Shown: positions 1-6,731 of the stretch, piece after piece | Position numbering within the stretch: the stretch's first letter is position 1 | Layout of the letters: each line of letters opens with the position of its first letter | From: Chloroflexota bacterium | GTDB lineage: Bacteria > Chloroflexota > Anaerolineae > Anaerolineales > UBA11657 | Assembly: GCA_003670425.1 (NCBI GenBank) | Contig: QWRL01000048.1 | Coordinates: 1-12,592 of the forward strand | Direction of reading: 5' to 3' | Length of the DNA: 12,592 bases | Position numbers and translations under genes: made by a program | Notes under the pieces: generated by a model | What the model saw: the letters and a program-made list of their open reading frames with translations, nothing else | The model's database searches: none | Told to the model about the DNA's origin: nothing

Positions 1-208
1 GTGCATTTTCCGCTTGTTACGCGCATCAAATCTCTGCTAACACCACTCAAAAGCGGTCTTTGATCTGAAGTTTATGGTTGGTTGGGGTTAGCACAGAGTA
101 GTACTTGACGAGAGTGGGTTCAGGTAATAACGTGTAGGTGTGGATTGTGGCTTGAATTTCCTATCTGTTTAACCATCAAAGTAAGGTCGGTATATCCGTT
201 TGGTTTTT
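1..208. other. Left edge, non-coding or partial gene tail
   Basis: There is no complete gene here. Frame 1 of the plus strand is open from base 1 and stops at 61-63 (TGA), giving a 20-residue tail (begins VHFPLVTRIK) that could be the end of a gene starting outside the window, but it is too short to identify. The rest is moderate-GC sequence with short T and A runs. A TTGACG (104-109) followed 14 bases later by TAATAA is promoter-like, but its spacing is too short to call. The stretch resembles bases 209-940 in composition and not the GC-rich DNA that follows. Confidence 0.35.
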
Positions 209-640
209 ATGAATTGGATTGAACTGGGCTATTTGGGTTTGTTTCTGGTGTGCTTTTTAGCCGCGACAGTGATACCTATTGCTTCTGAAGCCGTATTATT
301 AGGCATGTTAGCCTTGGGCTACCATCCTATGGGATGTCTAGTCGTGGCCACAGTAGGAAATAGCTTGGGTTCTTATTTAAATTTCGGAATAGGCTATATC
401 GGAAAGCCAGAATGGTTAAAAAAGTTACGCGTCAAACAAGTAGCGATAGATAAATGGAAGTTAAGTATTCAAAAACATGGTTCTTTGCTAGCACTTCTTT
501 CTTGGTTACCTGTTATTGGTGATGTTATTGGAATAGCCCTTGGATTTTTCAAAGCTAACGTATTTTGGACCTTCGTATTTATGGCGATAGGGAAGTTTGT
601 CCGCTATTTGGTGGTCGTTCTTATCTACCTTTACTACTGA
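209..640 (+). CDS. YqaA-like DedA/SNARE-associated family membrane protein
   Basis: This is a small inner-membrane protein of about 143 residues, close in length to Escherichia coli YqaA, a short member of the DedA/VTT (SNARE-associated Golgi) superfamily. Family features seen are an N-terminal hydrophobic segment running into an acidic residue in a membrane context (PIASEAVLLGML), then GNSLGSYLNFGIGY, a basic cytoplasmic stretch (KKLRVKQ), then the SWLPVIGDVIGIALG block and the GKFVRYLVV end segment. DedA-type proteins are linked to membrane homeostasis and some act as lipid or ion transporters; the role of YqaA itself is not settled. The open frame begins with TTG at 200, but ATG at 209 (MNWIELGY) places the start just before the first membrane helix and is preferred. 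There is no clear Shine-Dalgarno. Composition is much less GC-rich than the carotenoid genes. It is convergent with the HAD fragment, 13 bases away. Confidence 0.8.
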   Translation: MNWIELGYLGLFLVCFLAATVIPIASEAVLLGMLALGYHPMGCLVVATVGNSLGSYLNFGIGYIGKPEWLKKLRVKQVAIDKWKLSIQKHGSLLALLSWLPVIGDVIGIALGFFKANVFWTFVFMAIGKFVRYLVVVLIYLYY

Positions 641-653
641 CTACATTGGGGAA

Positions 654-944
654 TCAACAAGGCCTTATATTGCCATCGCTTAGTACCCAATAGCCCAGAT
701 CTGCTTGGTGCAATAGTTCCATATCATCCTCATTAATGCTGAAAGCAACAGCGAGATGATGTTCAGGAAAAGCACCCTTGACTTGATTAAACTTTTCTAC
801 ACCCCGGCAGTTTTGCTCGATGATATGACGCCCTTTATACGGAATAAGCTCAGTTCCGACGACATGTTTTACTTGTAACTTCAGGCAGGCGTCTTCAATC
901 AGAAGTTTAGGCGATGCAGAGGCCATTAGGACGGAGTGCGGCAT
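654..944 (-). pseudogene. HAD-superfamily phosphatase fragment, N-terminus missing
   Basis: About 96 residues match the C-terminal half of HAD-IB type hydrolases (phosphoserine-phosphatase-like). VLMASASPKLL corresponds to the motif II region (SASP), VVGTEL follows it, NCRGVEKF carries the motif III lysine, and FSINEDDMELL corresponds to motif IV, although the usual glycine-aspartate before the serine is replaced by AF. The N-terminal nucleophile motif DxDxT and the cap that should precede SASP are absent. Reading upstream in the same frame, coding resemblance ends near 944, and the frame then runs into the TAA stop of the DUF1295 gene at 975-977. The apparent ATG at 942-944 is therefore probably not the original start. 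The cut coincides with a sharp rise in GC, so this is either a gene truncated by recombination or a gene split by a mis-joined assembly. Activity is unlikely as it stands. Confidence 0.6.
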
Positions 945-974
945 TCTGGCGCACGGGTTTGCGCGGGCAAAATT

Positions 975-1760
975 TTATTCTTGGCGCTTTGGCCGCCACG
1001 GAAAGAAGGCCGGTGTGCGCGCAATATATTCGCGGTACTCCGGACGCTGCCCGAGTGATTTCTCCAGCAGCGTAACACCCGACACCCGCATCAACAGCAC
1101 CATCATTAGCAGTGGGCTGCCAATTGCCCAAACGCCCGCCGGGCTGGCTGCTGCCAGCAGGTACAGGCCCCACCACAGCAGCGCATCCCCAAAATAGTTG
1201 GGGTGGCGGGTGTAACGCCACAATCCGCTATCCATTATGCGGCCGGCGTTGTCTGGGTTGGCCTTGAAGCGCTCCAGCTGCCAATCTCCGCCAGCCTCAA
1301 AAATAAAACCTGCCAGCCAAAGCAGTGTGCCAAGCCCATCCAACAGCCCTAATGCGGCGGGCGCGGTGGCAGTTTGTGCCAGTAGTAGTGGCGCAGATAT
1401 CAGCCACATCAATGCGCCTTGCAGCATAAACACCTGCAGCAGGCTGCGCCATGCAAAGTTGCCGGCCCATTGCACGCGCCAGGCGCGGTAGCGGAAGTCT
1501 TCCGGGCGGCCGTGGTTGCGCCGCCAGATGTGGACACTCAGGCGCACGCCCCAGATTGTTACGAGCGTTGCCACGAGCAGCTTGCGCGGCAGAAAGCCGG
1601 CACTGAGTGCAAAGTACAGCCAGGCCAGCAGCCCAAAGCCGCTGCCCCAAAAAATATCCACGATGGCAGCATTGCGCAGGCGCAGGCTGAGCAGCCAGAG
1701 CAGCAGCATGCCCAGCGCAATCAGGCCCAGTCCGGCCAGGTAGATGGCGGGCCAGGTCAT
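975..1760 (-). CDS. DUF1295 / steroid 5-alpha-reductase-like membrane enzyme
   Basis: This is an integral membrane protein of 261 residues, full length for the DUF1295 family (PF06966), which belongs with the steroid 5-alpha-reductase and isoprenylcysteine methyltransferase group. Several hydrophobic segments are followed by the family signatures: NHGRPEDFRYR (about 82-92), an acidic D159 after FIFEAGG, GLWRYTRHPNYFGD (about 179-192), SGVTLLEKSL (about 227-236) and the C-terminal EYREYIARTPAFFPW. The RHPNYFGD block is the proposed NADPH-binding region in this superfamily. The start codon ATG overlaps the P450 stop as ATGA, so the two are translationally coupled and this is the last gene of the carotenoid operon. 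Inference: it may reduce or otherwise modify the polyene or ring product of the P450. The substrate is unknown, and many DUF1295 proteins have no proven role. The C-terminus looks complete even though the composition break lies just beyond the stop. Confidence 0.85.
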   Translation of the reverse strand: MTWPAIYLAGLGLIALGMLLLWLLSLRLRNAAIVDIFWGSGFGLLAWLYFALSAGFLPRKLLVATLVTIWGVRLSVHIWRRNHGRPEDFRYRAWRVQWAGNFAWRSLLQVFMLQGALMWLISAPLLLAQTATAPAALGLLDGLGTLLWLAGFIFEAGGDWQLERFKANPDNAGRIMDSGLWRYTRHPNYFGDALLWWGLYLLAAASPAGVWAIGSPLLMMVLLMRVSGVTLLEKSLGQRPEYREYIARTPAFFPWRPKRQE

Positions 1761-3118
1761 ACTGCTGGCGGGCGCACATGCATGCGCAGGCGCACCGGGC
1801 GGGCGGGCTCCAGTGTGGCGCCCATGTGAAAGCGCATGCGCTGCGGTGGCAGGTCAAAGTCGTACTTTTGCAAAATGCGCGCCAGCACCAGCTTGGTCTC
1901 CACCTGCGCCATGGCAGCGCCCACACAAAAACGCGGCCCGCCGCCAAAGGGCAGGTATGTATAGGGCTGGGGAGGCGGGTGCAGCGCAGCATCAAAGCGG
2001 TCGGGATCAAAGTGCTCCGGCGCTGGCCAGTGCGCCGGGTGGCGCTGCGTTAGATAGATGGAGAACAACACGCGCGTGCCGGCCGGAATCAGGCAGCCGT
2101 TGAATTCCAAATCACACGCGGCAAGGCGGTTGCCCACATGTATCGGCGGATACAGCCGCAGCGTTTCTTTCACCACCTGCCCCAGATACGGCAGCTGTTG
2201 CAGATGTTCGGCTTGCGGTGGTGCGCCGCCCAGCACGGCATCCAGCTCTGCTTGGGCGCGCCGGCGCACCGCCGGCTGTGTTGCCAGCGCGTACAGTGCC
2301 CACGTAAGCAGCGCAGTGCTGGTGTCGTGGCCGGCCACCAGCAGCGTCAGCAGCTGGTCGCGGATAAGTCGATCATCGAGCCCGGCCTCAATTAACAAGC
2401 TGACGACATCCGCCGCGCCGCTGCTGCCAGCGGCGCGCTTGAGCCCCACCAGCTGCAGCAGGTAGTCATCCAGGCGCTGCAGCGCGCGGGCATAGCCGGG
2501 ACGCGGCACATTGGGCCACAAAATCCACATGCCGGGCGAAATGAATTTAATTGCGCGCAGGATGCTGTGCCACAAATGCTGCAACTGCGGCGTGATGTCC
2601 ACTGCAAACAGCGTGCGTGCCAGAATGTCCAGCGCCAACGCGCGCATCTGCGGCAGCACGGTTTGCACTGCGCCGTCCGTCCATTGCGCACAGCACCGGT
2701 CCACGGCCGCATGCATCGCACTCACTTGGCCTTCCAGCATGCGCCGGTGCAGCGCCGGCATCATCAGGGCGCGCAAGCGGTCGTGTTCGGCACCGTCTTC
2801 CACAAGCACGCCGTGCCCAAACAAGCGCGCCACAGGGTCGCTTTCAATGCGCCAGCGAAAGTCCGCGCGCGCATCCACCAGCAGAAAGCGCGCCGCCTGC
2901 GGGCCGGCCAGCACCACGGGGCTGGCGTGTGGCATCGGCAGCTGGAATGCATCGCCCAGCTCGCTGTGCAGCGCGCTCAACACCGGCAGCAAGCTGCGGC
3001 CGTCCAGCAGCGCGCGCAGTGCCATGCGCCCGGCAGCCGCCGTGGGGCGCGGTACTGCGCGCAGTGCCGCTGGCATTGCCTGTGCGCCGTGCGCGCTCAC
3101 GCCCGCCATGCATCCCAC
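1757..3118 (-). CDS. Cytochrome P450, candidate beta-carotene hydroxylase
   Basis: This is a soluble-type bacterial P450 of 453 residues with all hallmark elements: I-helix oxygen-activation motif AGHDTS (262-267), ExxR in KETLR (E318, R321), FDPDRF (370-375) and the heme loop FGGGPRFCVG (391-400) with axial cysteine C398. There is no N-terminal membrane anchor; the first 30 residues are alanine-rich. Family knowledge: CYP175A1 of Thermus thermophilus hydroxylates beta-carotene at C3/C3' and is encoded beside crtB, and here the gene sits directly after a lycopene cyclase with no crtZ in view. Ring hydroxylation to cryptoxanthin/zeaxanthin is therefore the best inference, not proven; ketolation or acyclic oxidation are alternatives. 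No ferredoxin or reductase gene is nearby. The start is uncertain: GTG at 3118 overlaps the cyclase gene by 22 bases, and ATG at 3109 (residue 4) by 13. The stop overlaps the DUF1295 start by 4 bases. Confidence 0.9.
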   Translation of the reverse strand: MGCMAGVSAHGAQAMPAALRAVPRPTAAAGRMALRALLDGRSLLPVLSALHSELGDAFQLPMPHASPVVLAGPQAARFLLVDARADFRWRIESDPVARLFGHGVLVEDGAEHDRLRALMMPALHRRMLEGQVSAMHAAVDRCCAQWTDGAVQTVLPQMRALALDILARTLFAVDITPQLQHLWHSILRAIKFISPGMWILWPNVPRPGYARALQRLDDYLLQLVGLKRAAGSSGAADVVSLLIEAGLDDRLIRDQLLTLLVAGHDTSTALLTWALYALATQPAVRRRAQAELDAVLGGAPPQAEHLQQLPYLGQVVKETLRLYPPIHVGNRLAACDLEFNGCLIPAGTRVLFSIYLTQRHPAHWPAPEHFDPDRFDAALHPPPQPYTYLPFGGGPRFCVGAAMAQVETKLVLARILQKYDFDLPPQRMRFHMGATLEPARPVRLRMHVRPPAV

Positions 3119-3885
3119 TGCGCCTGCGCGCGCATGTTCATGCGCCGCGAGATGACGAGCGTGATGCCAAATACCAAGAGCATATTGGTGGCTAAAAAGA
3201 AAATGAGTTCCTCGACGGGCAGCGTGCCGGCGATGTACAGGCCCAGTGATTGCGCGGGGTCAATTGTCCACGTCCCCGAGCCGATGGCGATGAAGTCGGC
3301 GGCTGCCAGATAGAGGGTGGCTGCCAGCAGCGCGCTGCCCACTGCGCGCCGCTGCTGCCACAGCACATCCGCGCCCATTGCCAGCTGCAGTGTTATTGGC
3401 GGCAGGGCCCACACCAGTACCAGCGCCAGATAGCTGCCGCTTTGCCAGGCGTTGGCTAATGGCCACAACGCTGCCAAGCACAGCGCACCGGCGGTTGCGC
3501 TGCCCGCAGCCCGCAGGGTGGCAGCTGCCCGCACCGGCAGCGCCGGTGCTGCCGGCAGGCGCCGGTGCAGCGCCAGCAGCAGCCAGCCGGTCAGCGCCGT
3601 TTGCAAAATGAAGAAGAAGTACTCTTCCAAAGGCACCCAGCCAAGCGTGATACCCAGTACCAGCTGCGGGTTGTACCACCACACGCGCGTGGCCACCAAA
3701 TAGTTGTCCCACGGCGTGGTGTACAGCAGCGCAACCAGTACGTGCGCCAGCAGCACCGGGCCGGCTGCGCGGGCGCGCAGGCTACTGGGCAGCTGGCGCC
3801 CGCGGCGTGCATCCCAAACAGTGACCAGCGCTGCCAGCAGTACCGCCGGCACAATAAATAGAAGCAGAAAATTTAAATAAGTCAT
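3097..3885 (-). CDS. Fused CrtYc/CrtYd-type lycopene cyclase
   Basis: This polytopic membrane protein of 262 residues has two tandem lycopene-cyclase domains, the fused form of the heterodimeric CrtYc/CrtYd cyclase of actinobacteria and of the archaeal and fungal (CarRA-like) enzymes. The first half has TTPWDNYL (56-63) and PLEEYFFF (85-92). The second has SGTWTIDP (203-210) and PVEELIFF (223-230) followed by LATNMLLVFG. The two PxEE motifs, one per domain, are conserved acidic sites of this redox-neutral cyclase, which closes the ends of lycopene to beta-ionone rings in the membrane. This type is unrelated to flavin-dependent CrtY/CrtL. Whether it forms one ring (gamma-carotene) or two (beta-carotene) cannot be read from sequence. 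It lies 143 bases after crtB, an unusually large gap in this otherwise overlapping operon, and its end overlaps the P450 start. No good ribosome-binding site is seen before the ATG. Confidence 0.9.
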   Translation of the reverse strand: MTYLNFLLLFIVPAVLLAALVTVWDARRGRQLPSSLRARAAGPVLLAHVLVALLYTTPWDNYLVATRVWWYNPQLVLGITLGWVPLEEYFFFILQTALTGWLLLALHRRLPAAPALPVRAAATLRAAGSATAGALCLAALWPLANAWQSGSYLALVLVWALPPITLQLAMGADVLWQQRRAVGSALLAATLYLAAADFIAIGSGTWTIDPAQSLGLYIAGTLPVEELIFFLATNMLLVFGITLVISRRMNMRAQAQWDAWRA

Positions 3886-4028
3886 GTGCGGGATTTAGTT
3901 TACAGCGTTGCCGGGCGTGCGCTGCGCTTTTACAAGTTTGCAGGTGGTTGTGGTGCGCCAGCAATCTGGCGGTGCGGACAGCGGCACTGGTTGAGCCGGG
4001 CGCCAAACCGGCTGGCTATGCGCGCTGG
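3886..4028 (-). other. crtB to lycopene cyclase spacer with two small hairpins
   Basis: This 143-base gap sits inside the carotenoid operon. It holds two perfect inverted repeats: CGCCAG (3956-3961) with CTGGCG (3966-3971) around a 4-base loop, and AGCCGG (3994-3999) with CCGGCT (4008-4013) around an 8-base loop. Neither is followed by a T-run on the minus strand, so they are not textbook intrinsic terminators. They could slow transcription, mark an RNA-processing site or be chance in GC-rich DNA. No gene and no clear promoter is seen in the gap. Confidence 0.4.
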
Positions 4029-4946
4029 TTAACCGGGTGTGGTGAAGCGTGGGGCACAGCGCGGCGCTTGCAGGCGCTGCACCTGCGCCAGAATTCCGGG
4101 CATGCGCAGCAGCTTCTCCAAGTCTGTGGTGCGCGCGCGCCGCGTGTGCACGCGCCATCCAATCGCTTCAATGCGATCCAAAATGGCAGCGTACAGCAGC
4201 GCAGCGGCTCCCACGGCCGGGCGGGCTGCGGGCGCCAGCAACGCGATGCCGGGCAGCGCTTCACGGTACAGCTGGCGCGCGCGCGCAACCTCAAACTTCA
4301 TCAGCGCCACAAAGCGCGCGTCGTGCACGCCGTCAAAAATATCCTGGCTCGTCAGGCTGAAGGCGTGCAAGTCGGCTTGCGGAATGTAGATGTGCCCGCG
4401 CGCAGCATCTTCGCCCACATCCCGCAGAATGTTGGTGAGCTGCAGTGCAATGCCCAGCCGGATGGCGTAGGGCGCGGCATCTGCCTCTGCCACGCCGCTT
4501 GCGAGGCCAATGATGGGCAGCGAGAGCAGCCCAACGGTTGACGCCACAAGGTAGCAGTAGCGTTCCAGCTCCGCCCAGGTTTGGTAGCGCCGGTTGGTCA
4601 GGTCCAGTGCCACGCCGTCAATTAGTTCGTGCTCAAAGCGCGGGTTCACTTTGTAGTGTTCCCGCACATGCGCCCATGCGCTCAGGCGTGCGTCTGGCTG
4701 GCTGCTGGAAGGCAGCAGCACTTGTGCCCGCCACGCAGCCACATCTGCCGGCGAAGCCTGCTGCAGGTCCACTAAATCATCCGTACTGCGGCAGAACACA
4801 TACAGCGCCCTGATGGCGCTGCGCTTGGCTGCCGGCAGCAGGCGCGTGGCAAAGTAAAAGGTGCGCGAGTGCTTGCGCGTCAGCGCGTTAGCAGCGCGCA
4901 GCGCTCTGGCGAGGGTGGCGGCGGTGATGACGGTGTCGACGGTCAT
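4029..4946 (-). CDS. crtB: Phytoene synthase
   Basis: CrtB condenses two geranylgeranyl diphosphates head to head, through prephytoene diphosphate, to 15-cis-phytoene, the first committed carotenoid step. The protein has 305 residues, normal for bacterial CrtB. Both aspartate-rich, magnesium-binding motifs are present: STDDLVD with D56, D57 and D60, and NILRDVGEDAARGHIYIP with D176 and D180. SLPIIGL (142-148), ARQLYREALPGI (223-234) and the C-terminal ILDRIEAIGWRVHTRRA (255-271) also match phytoene synthases rather than squalene synthases. The ATG at 4944-4946 overlaps the crtI stop as ATGA, indicating translational coupling. The last 20 or so residues are weakly conserved, as is usual. No crtE (GGPP synthase) is in the window, so the substrate must come from a gene elsewhere. 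Confidence 0.95.
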   Translation of the reverse strand: MTVDTVITAATLARALRAANALTRKHSRTFYFATRLLPAAKRSAIRALYVFCRSTDDLVDLQQASPADVAAWRAQVLLPSSSQPDARLSAWAHVREHYKVNPRFEHELIDGVALDLTNRRYQTWAELERYCYLVASTVGLLSLPIIGLASGVAEADAAPYAIRLGIALQLTNILRDVGEDAARGHIYIPQADLHAFSLTSQDIFDGVHDARFVALMKFEVARARQLYREALPGIALLAPAARPAVGAAALLYAAILDRIEAIGWRVHTRRARTTDLEKLLRMPGILAQVQRLQAPRCAPRFTTPG

Positions 4947-6445
4947 GCTGCCAGTGGTGCGGCGCTATGGGGTGCGCTGCCAACCAAGTTTGCTGCGATT
5001 GTGGCGGTGGCCAGCACGCCGGGCAGCCCGGCGCCGGGATGCGTGCCGGCGCCCACAAAGTACAGATTGTCGTAATCGTCTGCGCGGTTGTGCGGCCGGA
5101 ACCAGGCTGATTGCGTGAGCTTGGGCTGGATGGAAAACGCCGCGCCCAGATGGCTGTTAAGCGTGTCGCGAAAATGCAGTGGATCGATCATGTGCTCGGC
5201 TACAAGGTTGGCCTGCAAGCCGGGCAGGTAGTTGTCTTCCAGAAACTGCATGATGCGGTCGCGGAACGGCTTTGCCATTTCCTTCCAGTCCACATCACCC
5301 GCCAGATTTGGCACTGGCGCCAGCACATAAAAGTTTTCCATGCCGGGCGGCGCAATTGACGGGTCCGTGATGGTGGGCATATGCAGGTAGAGCGAGAAGT
5401 CCTCCGCCAGCTGTTTGCGATGGAAGATGTCATCCAGCAGGCCTTTGTAGCGCGGGCCGAGCAGGATGTTGTGGTGCGCCAGGCCGCGGTCGCGGTATTG
5501 CACGCGCGTGCCAAAGTAAATTACCACGAGCGACATGCTGTAAGCCATGTGGTTGAGGCGCAGGCGCATGCCTGCATTGCGCGCAGTTTTGGGCAGCAGG
5601 TTGCGGTAGGTGAAGGCCACATCGCCGTTGCACACCACCACATCCGCTGCATGCTCGCTGCCGTCGGCCAGGCGCACACCGGTCACGCGCCGCCCGCTGG
5701 TGGTGATTGCCGCCACTTCGGCATTCAGCCGGATGCTGCCGCCCAGCTCGCCCAGCAGCTGCACCAGCCCGTTCACAATGCTGCCGGTTCCGCCCATGGC
5801 GTAGTGTACGCCGTACTCGCGCTCCAGATAATGGATCAGTGCATAAATGGAGGTTGTATCAAATGGGTTGCCGCCCACCAGCAGCGGGTGGAATGAAAAG
5901 CACTGGCGCAGAAAATCATGCTTCACATATTTTGAGACATAGGCGTGCACCATGCGGTAAGACTGCAGGCGCACCAAGTCCGGCGCCACACGCAGCATGT
6001 CTGAGAAGTTTAGGAACGGCTTCTCTGCCAGCTCCACAAAACCTTTTTGAAAAATGGCTTTGGTGCTGGCGATGAACTGTTTGTAGCCCGCCTTGTCTGC
6101 GGGGCTCCAGCGCTCAATCTGATCGAGCGTGAACGCCTCGTCACCGTTGTAATCGAAGTGGCGCCCCTTATGGTCAAAGATGCGATAGAAGGGATTGCAC
6201 GGCACCAGCTTGAAGTAGTCTTCGCGCCGCCGGCCGGCTGCGGCAAAAATGGCATCCAGCATGAAGGGCGCTGTGATGATGGTGGGGCCGCCATCAAACT
6301 TAAAGCCATTTTTTTCATAGACATAAGCGCGGCCGCCGGGCTTGTCGCGCTTCTCAAAAATTTCTACTGCATGGCCCTGAGTGGCTAGGCGCACTGCCGC
6401 GGCCAAACCCCCAAATCCGCTGCCAATCACAACTACTTTGTTCAA
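4943..6445 (-). CDS. crtI: Phytoene desaturase (CrtI type)
   Basis: This FAD-dependent desaturase converts phytoene to lycopene in several steps at the membrane. From the preferred start it is 500 residues. An N-terminal Rossmann fold KVVVIGSGFGG (residues 3-13) and FEKRDKPGGR bind FAD. The middle has the CrtI signature SFHPLLVGGNPFDTTSIYAL and YGVHYAMGGTGSIV. The C-terminus has NLYFVGAGTHPGAGLPGVL, the classic bacterial phytoene dehydrogenase signature. The reading frame is open up to a TTG at 6493, but that TTG is the -35 box of a good promoter. I therefore prefer TTG at 6443-6445 (reads MNKVVVIG), which puts the FAD fold where it lies in relatives and has AAGG (6460-6457) 11 bases upstream. 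It is the first gene of the operon. CrtI versus a 3- or 5-step variant such as a neurosporene producer cannot be settled from sequence. Confidence 0.93.
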   Translation of the reverse strand: MNKVVVIGSGFGGLAAAVRLATQGHAVEIFEKRDKPGGRAYVYEKNGFKFDGGPTIITAPFMLDAIFAAAGRRREDYFKLVPCNPFYRIFDHKGRHFDYNGDEAFTLDQIERWSPADKAGYKQFIASTKAIFQKGFVELAEKPFLNFSDMLRVAPDLVRLQSYRMVHAYVSKYVKHDFLRQCFSFHPLLVGGNPFDTTSIYALIHYLEREYGVHYAMGGTGSIVNGLVQLLGELGGSIRLNAEVAAITTSGRRVTGVRLADGSEHAADVVVCNGDVAFTYRNLLPKTARNAGMRLRLNHMAYSMSLVVIYFGTRVQYRDRGLAHHNILLGPRYKGLLDDIFHRKQLAEDFSLYLHMPTITDPSIAPPGMENFYVLAPVPNLAGDVDWKEMAKPFRDRIMQFLEDNYLPGLQANLVAEHMIDPLHFRDTLNSHLGAAFSIQPKLTQSAWFRPHNRADDYDNLYFVGAGTHPGAGLPGVLATATIAANLVGSAPHSAAPLAA

Positions 6446-6465
6446 GCTACGAACTACCTTATATG

Positions 6466-6493
6466 ATGATAACAAAGCTTCCGTAGTTGTCAA
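6466..6493 (-). promoter_or_regulatory. Sigma70-like promoter of the carotenoid operon
   Basis: On the minus strand TTGACA (6493-6488) is a perfect -35 box, followed after 16 bases by TATCAT (6471-6466), five of six matches to the -10 consensus. Transcription would begin near 6459, about 14 bases before the TTG start of crtI at 6445. It lies in an AT-rich island inside GC-rich DNA. Imperfect dyad arms AACTAC (6452-6457) and GTAGTT (6483-6488) flank the -10 box and touch the -35 box, a plausible operator layout. Confidence 0.65.
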
Positions 6494-6731
6494 AGCATTG
6501 TATAAGGATGCACTTTGTCTTGTTTACCTTGTGTTTGTTCAGTTTTCGGTGCAACACTTGGAAATCAAGCTATTTCCGCGGTTATGGAGCAGCCCGTGTG
6601 TTTTGATTGCGAGAAGGGAGCAATCATCAGACTGGTGCGCTGGCGATTGCGCTGCGCTTGCACTAGCTTGTTGCGGCGCGGCCCGGTGGCTGCTGAACGG
6701 GCATGCGCAGGTGCTGTGGCGTACTGCTCGT
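6494..6731. other. Divergent spacer between crtI and the MFS gene
   Basis: These 238 bases separate divergent genes. The part next to crtI (to about 6560) is AT-rich, with T-rich runs such as CTTTGTCTTGTTTACC. The rest rises to the GC level of the genes. A TATAAG (6501-6506) on the plus strand lacks a matching -35 box. Open frames cross the region on both strands, but none has recognisable family motifs and I do not call a gene. Confidence 0.4.

Noticed and set aside
1..63. Possible transposase tail at the left edge
   Set aside because: Only about 20 residues; the resemblance is too slight to name, and no terminal repeats are visible.
907..1221. Minus-strand frame spanning the composition break
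   Set aside because: It reads through the end of the DUF1295 gene in another frame and into the HAD fragment out of frame, with no motif.
1297..2010. Minus-strand open frame overlapping the P450 and DUF1295 genes in another frame
   Set aside because: Cys/Arg/Ala-rich with no motif; the heme-binding region of the P450 and the DUF1295 start occupy the same bases in the real frames.
6381..6731. N-terminal extension of the EntS-like MFS protein
   Set aside because: The frame is open, but it runs across the crtI start and promoter, lacks transporter features, and would make the protein about 117 residues longer than its family.
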